Assembly: GCA_029821215.1 (NCBI GenBank)
Contig: JALGTV010000108.1
Span: 1 to 5,325 of the forward strand
Direction of reading: 5' to 3'
Length of the DNA stretch: 5,325 bases
Source of the DNA: Candidatus Zipacnadia bacterium
GTDB lineage: Bacteria > Armatimonadota > Zipacnadia > Zipacnadales > Zipacnadaceae
The position numbers and the translations under genes were made by a program. Below, piece by piece: positions 1 to 5,255 of the stretch; the first letter of the stretch is position 1, and every line of letters starts with the position of its first letter. The notes beneath the pieces were generated by a model that saw only the letters and a program-made list of their open reading frames with translations, was not told the DNA's origin and did not search any database.

Positions 1-465
1 CGAGAATGGATGACACCCCGCTATAAGCGCATTACCGACTTTGTCAAGCAAGCCGGCACTGAGGTGTTCATTGTTGACTGCGACGGGGATATAACTCAAC
101 TGGTGGAGCACTGGTTGGCCGGGGGCGTCAATTGCATGTTTCCGTTGGAAATCGCGGCCGGGACAGACCCCTACGCTATGCGCCGTGAGTTTGGCCGGGA
201 GGTACTGCTAAAGGGTGGAGTGAATAAAATAGAATTAGCCAAGGACAAAGCGGCTATTCGCCGGGAGGTGGACAGAATACTGGACCTGGTCGCTGACGGC
301 GGCTATATTCCGCATGTGGATCACCGCGTGCCGCCTGATGTCAGCTATGAGAACTATCTGTATTACTTGAAGACCAAGCGCGAGGCTCTGGGCATACCTG
401 ACCCGTGGGCCGCTGGGGGCCCCCCTGACCCTGATCAGCTTGAACCAGCCGAGGATGTCTGGTAA
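1..465 (+). CDS. URO-D family (uroporphyrinogen decarboxylase-like) protein, C-terminal part, 5'-truncated by window edge
   Basis: The reading frame is open to the left edge (codons for Arg-Glu-Trp precede the first Met at position 10), so only about 154 C-terminal residues are present; the URO-D family is usually 340-400 residues. The visible part matches the last strands of the URO-D TIM barrel: VDCDGDI, then GVNCMFPLEIAAGTD, then the Gly-Gly segment LLKGGVNK, and the tail GGYIPHVDHRVPPDVSYENY, which is characteristic of URO-D-like proteins outside heme synthesis. Relatives include HemE and the corrinoid/CoM methyltransferases MtaA and CmuA. Catabolic-locus members like this one are mostly uncharacterised, so heme synthesis should not be assumed; nothing else here concerns porphyrins. 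The protein looks cytosolic. The stop at 463-465 lies 17 bp before the GH172 start, which suggests one transcript. Family assignment is firm, substrate unknown. Confidence 0.88.
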   Translation, partial: REWMTPRYKRITDFVKQAGTEVFIVDCDGDITQLVEHWLAGGVNCMFPLEIAAGTDPYAMRREFGREVLLKGGVNKIELAKDKAAIRREVDRILDLVADGGYIPHVDHRVPPDVSYENYLYYLKTKREALGIPDPWAAGGPPDPDQLEPAEDVW

Positions 466-468
466 CCG

Positions 469-474
469 AAAGGA
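469..474 (+). promoter_or_regulatory. Ribosome binding site that decides the GH172 start
   Basis: AAAGGA at 469-474 overlaps the first in-frame ATG (474) but sits 8 nt before the second ATG (483), which is ideal spacing. No other purine-rich site stands at a suitable distance from 474. Initiation at 483 is therefore preferred. Confidence 0.65.
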
Positions 475-482
475 TGACTAAA

Positions 483-1496
483 ATGAACTTGCCGCCCACC
501 ATGGTTGCGCCACTGAGGTCGTTGATTGTGCCCCGCAACTGCCGCCGCAAACGGGTTAGCAGTTGGGATACCACCGGTGCCAATGACGACCGCTGGCACC
601 TAAGCGCCGGTGAGAGTCGCGTTTTGGCCGACATCACCGGCCCCGGATGCATCAATCATATCTGGATGACCTATCAGAGCGAGTCCCCTGCCCCCTATCG
701 GCGGCGTATATTGCGAATGTTTTGGGATGGGGAGAAAAATCCCAGTGTCCAGGTGCCTTTCGGCGACTTCTTTGGGGTGGGTCACGGGCTCAGTTCGCCC
801 TACGAGTCCGTAGCCCTGAGTGAAACCGCCAGTCCTGCCTTTAACTGCTGGTGGCCCATGCCGTTCGCTATCGGCGCCCGTATTGAGATAGCCAATGAGG
901 ACATTGATGGTATTCTTTACTTCTATATTGACTATGAGGAGTATGACCAGCCTATCCCTGAGATCCTATATTTCCATGCCCAATATCGCCAACAGCATCC
1001 CTGTGATGGCATTCCGGGCAACGAGATCAACCTGGACGGGACCGACAATTATGTCATTTTGGAAGCCAAAGGGCGCGGCCACTATGTCGGCTGCAACCTC
1101 AGCATCCATAACCAAGCTGGTGGCTGGTGGGGCGAGGGCGATGATATGATTTTCATTGATGACGATACCTGGCCGCCATCCCTGCACGGTACGGGCAGCG
1201 AGGATTATTTCTCCCATGCCTGGGGTATGCAGGACCAGCGCGGCCTGTATAACGGTACCTCCCTGTATCCCCACGACCACGAGGACTGGAAAGGCAAATG
1301 GACTGTCTACCGTTGGCATATCCCTGATCTGGTTGATTTCCAGCAGCGCATCAAAGTAACGATTGAGCACGGGCACGCTAACGACCGGTCTGATGACTAC
1401 TCGTCGGTAGCCTATTGGTACCAGACCGAGCCCCACCAGCCCTTCCCGCCGCTGCCGTCAGTCACCGAACGTCTGCCGCGGGACGTGAGCGAGTGA
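483..1496 (+). CDS. DUF2961 / GH172 family glycoside hydrolase
   Basis: The protein has 337 residues from ATG 483, or 340 if ATG 474 is used (numbering below is from 474). It shows the DUF2961 signatures: RVSSWDTTGANDDR near residues 27-40, GPGCINHIWMT at 56-66, VPFGDFFGVGHG at 94-105, GWWGEGDDMIFIDDD at 217-231 and GTGSEDYF at 239-246. This family became GH172 after characterisation of a Bifidobacterium difructose-anhydride/alpha-D-fructofuranosidase; other members act on D-arabinofuranosides. In that enzyme two glutamates act as nucleophile and acid/base. By motif position I infer Glu221 (WGEGD) and Glu243 (GTGSED) as the equivalents, so the enzyme should be active. No signal peptide or membrane segment is visible, which implies intracellular action on imported saccharides. 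The gene follows the URO-D-like gene by 17 bp. Family is near certain; the exact furanoside is not predictable. Confidence 0.9.
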   Translation: MNLPPTMVAPLRSLIVPRNCRRKRVSSWDTTGANDDRWHLSAGESRVLADITGPGCINHIWMTYQSESPAPYRRRILRMFWDGEKNPSVQVPFGDFFGVGHGLSSPYESVALSETASPAFNCWWPMPFAIGARIEIANEDIDGILYFYIDYEEYDQPIPEILYFHAQYRQQHPCDGIPGNEINLDGTDNYVILEAKGRGHYVGCNLSIHNQAGGWWGEGDDMIFIDDDTWPPSLHGTGSEDYFSHAWGMQDQRGLYNGTSLYPHDHEDWKGKWTVYRWHIPDLVDFQQRIKVTIEHGHANDRSDDYSSVAYWYQTEPHQPFPPLPSVTERLPRDVSE

Positions 1497-1573
1497 AGCA
1501 AGCAGGCAGGTAAAAAGTAAGTGGAGGCGAATCACATATTGATTGTCAATTACAAACGGGAGGAGGCACTAAG

Positions 1574-1981
1574 ATGGCTCTGACAGTGAAGAAGGTAACA
1601 GCCGTGAGTGTGGACGTGGAAGACACGCCGGGAGTGGCGGCGAAACTGACGGCTAAGCTGCGCAAGGCGGGCATTGACCTCAAAGCCCTGGCCGGCTGGC
1701 CCAAAGGCGAGGGGCAAGCGACAGTAATGGTCATACCCGAAGATGTAGACGCTCTGCGGAACTTGGCTGCCCAGGAATCAGTGACGACGACTGAGGAAGC
1801 CGTGGTCTGGGTAGAAGGACCTGACGAGGTGGGGGCGTTGTGTGATTTCACGGATAAGCTCGCCGCCGGAAACATCAATATCGTCGTCTGCCAGGCTCTG
1901 GGCGTCGGCGGCAATTTCGCCGCTGTGTTCAGCTTCGCTGACGAAGCAACCGCTGACCGGGTTATTGAACTGACAAGCTGA
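1574..1981 (+). CDS. Small tandem ACT-domain protein
   Basis: This 135-residue protein appears to consist only of two ACT-like beta-alpha-beta-beta-alpha-beta units. The first covers about residues 4-70, with the turn VEDTPGVAAKLTAKLRKAGIDL (residues 15-36), where ACT domains carry a conserved Gly between strand 1 and helix 1. The second covers about 76-135, with GPDEVGALCDFTDKL at 82-96 followed by NINIVVCQALG at 100-110. There is no catalytic domain, transmembrane segment or DNA-binding domain. ACT domains bind small ligands, mostly amino acids, at dimer interfaces, so a sensor or regulatory-subunit role is plausible, but its partner is not identifiable here. The start is set by a strong GGGAGGAGG at 1558-1566, 7 nt before ATG. 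It lies 77 bp after the GH172 gene, with no clear terminator or promoter between. Fold assignment is good; function is unknown. Confidence 0.82.
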   Translation: MALTVKKVTAVSVDVEDTPGVAAKLTAKLRKAGIDLKALAGWPKGEGQATVMVIPEDVDALRNLAAQESVTTTEEAVVWVEGPDEVGALCDFTDKLAAGNINIVVCQALGVGGNFAAVFSFADEATADRVIELTS

Positions 1982-2000
1982 TAGCCCCTGGACTTACGAA

Positions 2001-2014
2001 GACCAATGTTGGTC
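2001..2014 (+). promoter_or_regulatory. Inverted repeat, candidate operator upstream of the dehydrogenase promoter
   Basis: GACCAA-TG-TTGGTC is a perfect 6-bp inverted repeat with a 2-bp centre. It ends 6 bp before the -35 hexamer at 2021. The 2-nt centre is too short for a good RNA hairpin and no U-tract follows, so a protein-binding site is more likely than a terminator. The regulator is not in the window. Assignment as an operator is inference from position and symmetry. Confidence 0.4.
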
Positions 2015-2020
2015 AAGCAC

Positions 2021-2049
2021 TTGACGCAAGCGGCGTTAGATAGTAAAAT
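2021..2049 (+). promoter_or_regulatory. Predicted sigma70-type promoter for the dehydrogenase-isomerase-peptidase unit
   Basis: TTGACG (2021-2026) and TAAAAT (2044-2049) are separated by exactly 17 bp; each hexamer matches the consensus at 5 of 6 positions. Transcription would start near 2056, leaving a leader of about 135 nt before ATG 2191. It lies just downstream of the ACT gene in a 209-bp gap, the longest gap between genes in the window, and probably drives the genes at 2191-5009. It is the only promoter in the window that I find convincing by eye. Confidence 0.62.
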
Positions 2050-2060
2050 AGCATGTTTAA

Positions 2061-2088
2061 CTTCCCTATCCGGGAGGCGCCACGGATA
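2061..2088 (+). other. Two overlapping, mutually exclusive hairpins in the dehydrogenase leader
   Basis: CTTCCC (2061-2066) can pair with GGGAGG (2072-2077) across a 5-nt loop, using one G-U pair. Alternatively TATCCG (2067-2072) pairs perfectly with CGGATA (2083-2088) across a 10-nt loop. Base 2072 is needed by both, and the loop of each contains bases of the other stem, so the two cannot form together. No known riboswitch class is recognised. They may be structural only, and regulation is inference. Confidence 0.3.
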
Positions 2089-2167
2089 ACCACGAGGACA
2101 CCTACACGGAAACGAAGTTTTCAGTAGACCTCAGACTAATAATTGTCGTTACAATCGGCACATAGCT

Positions 2168-2175
2168 AAAGGAGG
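2168..2175 (+). promoter_or_regulatory. Strong but distant Shine-Dalgarno for the dehydrogenase
   Basis: AAAGGAGG is a near-perfect Shine-Dalgarno but ends 15 nt before ATG 2191, about twice the usual spacing. No ATG, GTG or TTG in the dehydrogenase frame lies between it and 2191, and the protein begins properly at MANKIKVAFIGSGG, so the start stands despite the spacing. Confidence 0.65.
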
Positions 2176-2190
2176 CAACACAAACAGAAT

Positions 2191-3192
2191 ATGGCTAACA
2201 AAATCAAAGTTGCGTTTATTGGTTCTGGGGGTATGGCTAAGCAGCATGCACCGAATTATGAGAAAATTGAGGACGCCCACATAGTAGGGTTCTGCGACGT
2301 AGTGTCAGAACGGGCGGAGGCGATAGCCAAGGAATATGGTGGGCAGGCCTTCACTGACCCCACCGAGATGTTAGACACCGTGGAGCCCGATGGCGTCTAC
2401 ATCTTGCTGCCACCCTTTGCACACGGAGAAGCGGAGTTTGCGTGTCTGGAGCGGGGGATTCCCTTTTTCGTGGAAAAGCCCATTAATCTGGATTTGGCCC
2501 AGGCCGAAGAGATAGCGCAGGGCGTGGCAGATGGTGGGCTGCTGACCTCGGCGGGCTATCTGAATCGCTATCGCACCGGTATCAATAAGGCTCGGCAGAT
2601 GCTTCAAGATGACCCCGCGGTACTGGCCCTGGGCGGCTGGATTAGCGGAAGCCCGACCCCCGACCCCAACTTCCCAATCAGCGTCTGGTGGATAAATAAG
2701 TCCCGAAGTGGCGGACAGTTCATTGAGCAGGTAACTCACACGGTGGACCTGGTACGGTTTTTGATGGGTGAGGCTACCCAGGTAGCTGCCGTCAGTGCCG
2801 AGGGGTTCAATGTGGGCATTCCTAATTATGATATTGAGGATGCCTGGGCAGTTTCCGTCAAGTTCGCGTCCGGGGGAGTGGCTAATCTGCACGCCTGCTG
2901 CGCCAGCAACACTAGAGAGAGCATAAGTTTGGACGTCTACGCGAAGAACTGCTCTTTCCAGTTTACTGGCTGGGAGCATAACTGCAAGATCTTCCGCGTA
3001 GGCGAAGAGGAGCCTGAAGAAATCTTAGGTGGTGAGGACGTCTTCTATCTGGAGGATGTGGCCTTCGTGGAGATGCTGCGCAGCGGCGATCAAAGCAAGG
3101 TCCAGTCGGATTATGCTGATGCTGTTAAGACGCTGCAGATAACCATAGCTGCCGATCAGTCAGTGGCGACCAAGAAGACAATCGATCTGTGA
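2191..3192 (+). CDS. Gfo/Idh/MocA family NAD(P)-dependent sugar dehydrogenase/oxidoreductase
   Basis: This 333-residue cytosolic oxidoreductase has the normal family length. The N-terminal Rossmann fold begins KVAFIGSGGMA (residues 6-16), with the dinucleotide-binding glycines in GSGGMA. Asp36 (GFCDVVSERA) at the end of the second strand would favour NAD over NADP. The family EKP motif is at 95-97 (FVEKPI) and provides the conserved lysine. The C-terminal alpha/beta domain carries GGQFIEQVTHTVDLVRFLMGE (174-194), whose His183 and Asp186 fit the H-x-x-D catalytic pattern of the family. Members oxidise or reduce hydroxyls of sugars, inositols and derivatives; the substrate cannot be read from sequence. 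The gene appears to be first in its transcription unit, behind a sigma70-like promoter, and is followed after 91 bp by a sugar isomerase, a very common pairing in inositol and sugar catabolism. Confidence 0.93.
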   Translation: MANKIKVAFIGSGGMAKQHAPNYEKIEDAHIVGFCDVVSERAEAIAKEYGGQAFTDPTEMLDTVEPDGVYILLPPFAHGEAEFACLERGIPFFVEKPINLDLAQAEEIAQGVADGGLLTSAGYLNRYRTGINKARQMLQDDPAVLALGGWISGSPTPDPNFPISVWWINKSRSGGQFIEQVTHTVDLVRFLMGEATQVAAVSAEGFNVGIPNYDIEDAWAVSVKFASGGVANLHACCASNTRESISLDVYAKNCSFQFTGWEHNCKIFRVGEEEPEEILGGEDVFYLEDVAFVEMLRSGDQSKVQSDYADAVKTLQITIAADQSVATKKTIDL

Positions 3193-3234
3193 TCGTGCAG
3201 TGATAGAGTTAACATTATCGTTCAGTATACCCTG

Positions 3235-3250
3235 GTGACCCCACGGTCAC
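3235..3250 (+). other. Perfect intergenic hairpin or operator between dehydrogenase and isomerase genes
   Basis: GTGACC (3235-3240), loop CCAC, GGTCAC (3245-3250). Bases 3234 and 3251 could add a G-U pair. Only the weak TTATATA follows, so it is at most a poor terminator; it could instead attenuate or stabilise the message, or bind a protein. It lies in the 91-bp gap. Confidence 0.4.
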
Positions 3251-3283
3251 TTATATACCATACCTAAGTCAGGAGATATTAGA

Positions 3284-4054
3284 ATGCAACAGCCAAAGAT
3301 CGGTCTGCAACTGATAGTCTATGGGCCACGCCCCACTGAGGACTTAGAGGGCGTAGCCCAGGAAATCGCTGCCGCTGACTACGACGGCATGGAAATTGGC
3401 GCCGACGTCGTTGACGCCTATAATGCTAATCAAGTCAACGACATCCTGGCCCAGACGGGGCTAACTCTGTCTGCGGTTCACACTGGCTACGACGATTTCG
3501 CCAATCCCGAGCGGGTTGACCAGTTTCTACAGTTCCTGAATGCCGTCGGTGGAAAGTATCTAATCTGTTCAGGGGTATGCCCGGGATTCTTGCCCTCCAA
3601 GGAGGAGGGCCTCGCTGCCTATCAGAGCGCCGCCGAGACCTTCAATAAGGTGGGCCAGCAGTGCCAGGAGCAGGACATAACCTTCTGCTACCATAATCAT
3701 GCCTTTGAATTTGAGGAATATGACGGGGTCAAGGGCATCCATCGCCTGGCTGAGCTTACCGACCCTGACCTGGTTAAGTTCAACATTGACGTCTATTGGG
3801 TAACCATCGGCGGCGAAGACCCGGCTGAGTTCCTCCACCGCTACGCCGACCGGGCCGGATACTATCACTTCAAGGATGGGGCACCAGGCTCTTTTATTGA
3901 GCTGGGGCAGGGCATTGTTGATTTGGTGTCCGCCCGCCAAGCGGCTTTGGAAGTAGGAGTGGATTGGGTAGTCTGTGAGCAGGATACCACCCAAAAAGAA
4001 GTGCAGGTATCCATCACCGAGAGCCGTGAGTACCTGCGCTCTATCGGTTGGTAA
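3284..4054 (+). CDS. Sugar phosphate isomerase/epimerase (AP_endonuc_2 / xylose isomerase-like TIM barrel)
   Basis: This 256-residue protein is a single TIM barrel of the AP_endonuc_2 family, which includes IolE, hydroxypyruvate isomerase and D-tagatose 3-epimerase. Visible motifs are the strand YDGMEIGAD (33-41), AVHTGYDDF (64-72), FCYHNHAFEFEEYDG (134-148), FNIDVYWVTIGGEDP (166-180), YYHFKDG (193-199), ELGQGIVD (206-213) and VVCEQD (229-234). By family pattern the metal site is Glu142, Asp169, His195 and Glu232, all present, so it is probably an active metal-dependent isomerase, epimerase or dehydratase. No signal peptide is visible. The start is supported by AGGAG at 3271-3275, 8 nt before ATG. 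Its partner is likely the upstream Gfo/Idh/MocA dehydrogenase: 3-keto sugars or inososes made by such dehydrogenases are often handled by this family. Substrate unknown. Confidence 0.9.
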   Translation: MQQPKIGLQLIVYGPRPTEDLEGVAQEIAAADYDGMEIGADVVDAYNANQVNDILAQTGLTLSAVHTGYDDFANPERVDQFLQFLNAVGGKYLICSGVCPGFLPSKEEGLAAYQSAAETFNKVGQQCQEQDITFCYHNHAFEFEEYDGVKGIHRLAELTDPDLVKFNIDVYWVTIGGEDPAEFLHRYADRAGYYHFKDGAPGSFIELGQGIVDLVSARQAALEVGVDWVVCEQDTTQKEVQVSITESREYLRSIGW

Positions 4055-4066
4055 TGCTCAAGCCAC

Positions 4067-4082
4067 CGGCATATCTATGCCG
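4067..4082 (+). other. Perfect inverted repeat ahead of the M55 gene
   Basis: CGGCATA (4067-4073), centre TC, TATGCCG (4076-4082): a 7-bp perfect repeat, 12 bp after the isomerase stop. As RNA it could form a 6-bp stem with a 4-nt loop. No U-run follows, so it is not a typical terminator. It could be a protein-binding site or an mRNA-processing or stabilising hairpin. Confidence 0.4.
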
Positions 4083-4163
4083 CTGATGAAAACTGGATCA
4101 TAATTGCGGGACGGTACGTATGAAATCCACGGCCGAGATATTTGGCTTTAAGGAGACGGCATA

Positions 4164-5009
4164 ATGAAATTCTACTTAGTGACAGATTTAGAAGGCGTGG
4201 CAGGCGTCTATCAGTGGGAAGATCCTGAGGACCAGAGCCTGGAGAACCACGAGCGCCGTTGCCGGCAGCGGCGGTGGTTAGCCAAGGAGGTTAGCGCAGC
4301 GGTTGACGGTCTGTGCATCGGCGGAGCTACTGAAGTAATAGTCAACGATGGGCATGGAGCCGGTTATACTATCGACCTGGACTATATGGACCAGCGCGCG
4401 AAGGTTATACACGGCCACCAGCGGCCTTTCTGGCTGCCCTATCTGGATGAGAGCTGTGCGGCCACTGGTATAGTTGGCGCCCACGCTAAGGCAGGTACTA
4501 CCAACGGTTGTTTGTACCACACGATGCATCGGGGTATCCGCGACTGGCAGTTTAATGGCATCTCAATGGGCGAGATGGGTCTGCAAGCGGCTACAGCTGG
4601 CCACTATGGCGTCCCTTTTGTGCTTTGCACTGGGGACGCGTGGGCTTGCCGGGAGATGGAAGAGCTAATTCCCGGGATAGTAACCGCACCAGTCAAGTAC
4701 GGCATGAGTCGCCTCTCGGCACTAACCTGCACCCCCGAGGAGGCGCAGCGGATAATCCGAGAAGCTGCCGAACAAGCCATGGCTGTGGTCGATAAGGTAG
4801 AGCCGTTTAAGCTCGACAGTCCCATTCACTTCCGCGATGAGCGGGTTGAACCGACCTTTGACGAGGAAGATGCTCAGAAAGGCTTCGAGGTGATCAATGC
4901 CCACGTCCGAGAGGCGCAAGCTGACGATATTATCCAACTGATGGGTTTGATTTTTGGATATGATTTAGGCTGGGAACCGTTGGAGTTTAGCCCGGCGTGG
5001 ACCAGCTAA
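4164..5009 (+). CDS. M55 family (DppA-type) D-aminopeptidase
   Basis: This 281-residue protein is close to the length of Bacillus subtilis DppA (about 274), a zinc D-aminopeptidase that cleaves D-Ala-containing dipeptides and forms a decameric ring. The N-terminus YLVTDLEGVAG gives Asp8 and Glu10, the same numbers as the DppA zinc ligands. The remaining ligands are inferred as His64 (NDGHGAG), His107 (VGAHAKAGT) and Glu137 (SMGEMG). His119 (LYHTM) matches the conserved histidine proposed as nucleophile. All key residues are present, so activity is expected. No signal peptide is visible; action is probably in the cytosol. TAAGGAG at 4149-4155 lies 8 nt before ATG. It is the last + strand gene, 109 bp after the isomerase. 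Why a D-peptidase sits with sugar enzymes is unclear; peptidoglycan-derived or N-acylated sugar substrates are possible but unsupported. Confidence 0.92.
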   Translation: MKFYLVTDLEGVAGVYQWEDPEDQSLENHERRCRQRRWLAKEVSAAVDGLCIGGATEVIVNDGHGAGYTIDLDYMDQRAKVIHGHQRPFWLPYLDESCAATGIVGAHAKAGTTNGCLYHTMHRGIRDWQFNGISMGEMGLQAATAGHYGVPFVLCTGDAWACREMEELIPGIVTAPVKYGMSRLSALTCTPEEAQRIIREAAEQAMAVVDKVEPFKLDSPIHFRDERVEPTFDEEDAQKGFEVINAHVREAQADDIIQLMGLIFGYDLGWEPLEFSPAWTS

Positions 5010-5040
5010 ACGGAGAAAATTCCCTCATATAAACTAAGCA

Positions 5041-5169
5041 TTACTCCTCAACCCTTAGGCCGAGTCGGTAGAAGCCCAGCTTCGGCCGCCAGTCGTGCCC
5101 TGATACTCCTTTACGCCGTCGGTGAGGGCCGCGGATTCGTGTCAGGCCGAGTAAGGAGCTGGATTGCAT
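5041..5169 (-). pseudogene. 42-codon minus-strand ORF, possibly the remnant C-terminus of a formylglycine-generating-enzyme-like domain
   Basis: From the ATG at 5169 down to TAA at 5041-5043 the ORF encodes a very basic 42-residue peptide containing RIRGPHRRR, DWRPKLGFYRLGLRVEE and a stop. The ending loosely resembles the R...R...GFRV tail of FGE-sulfatase domain proteins, and the codons just before the ATG read NVRGEP, where such proteins have an RGGS motif. The frame meets a stop at 5290-5292 and contains no WEW core motif, so a complete domain is absent. AGAGGAGA lies just upstream of the ATG on this strand, so a genuine small gene is also possible. A chance ORF is the main alternative, and the similarity is by eye only. 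Confidence 0.22.
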
Positions 5170-5217
5170 TGTGGGTTCTCCTCTCACATTGTAGGCAATC
5201 CATCGCCGCCTGCGGCT

Positions 5218-5255
5218 AAAAACAAACCGACCTTCGCCGTTGCAGCGAAGGTCGG
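5218..5255 (-). terminator. Rho-independent terminator for minus-strand transcription entering from the right
   Basis: CCGACCTTCGC (5227-5237) and GCGAAGGTCGG (5245-5255) form a perfect 11-bp GC-rich stem with a 7-nt loop. Read on the minus strand, the stem is followed directly by TTTGTTTTT (complement of 5218-5226), a classic U-tract. On the + strand the sequence after the stem is CCCTAATC, so termination works only for minus-strand RNA. A minus-strand stop codon at 5258-5260 lies 2 bp before the stem, and another at 5290-5292. Confidence 0.75.

Noticed and set aside
474..482. ATG at 474 as the GH172 start
   Set aside because: The AAAGGA Shine-Dalgarno overlaps this codon and no other site stands at a usable distance; ATG 483 has 8-nt spacing.
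341..655. 104-codon minus-strand ORF overlapping the URO-D and GH172 genes
   Set aside because: It crosses two well-supported + strand genes and has no recognisable domain; it is a shadow of their coding bias.
966..1436. 156-codon minus-strand ORF inside the GH172 gene
   Set aside because: Fully antisense to strongly conserved GH172 motifs, with no family features of its own.
1538..1550. ATTGA-TTG-TCAAT inverted repeat before the ACT gene
   Set aside because: Only 5-bp AT-rich arms; expected by chance in a window of this size.
2371..2979. 202-codon minus-strand ORF inside the dehydrogenase gene
   Set aside because: Antisense to the conserved Gfo/Idh/MocA coding region; long only because of codon composition, with no domain recognised.
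3209..3257. Possible promoter in the dehydrogenase-isomerase gap (TTAACA, TATATA)
   Set aside because: No pair of hexamers has acceptable spacing; the AT-rich words do not line up as -35 and -10.
3235..3257. Intrinsic terminator after the dehydrogenase gene
   Set aside because: The stem is only 6 bp and is followed by TTATATA rather than a U-run, so termination is unlikely to be efficient; kept as a hairpin only.
4099..4104. CATAAT as a -10 element before the M55 gene
   Set aside because: The position 17 bp upstream reads TATGCC, with no -35 resemblance, so a promoter cannot be supported.
5058..5087. GGCCGA/TCGGCC pairing as a + strand terminator for the M55 gene
   Set aside because: 6-bp stem with an 18-nt loop and no downstream U-tract.
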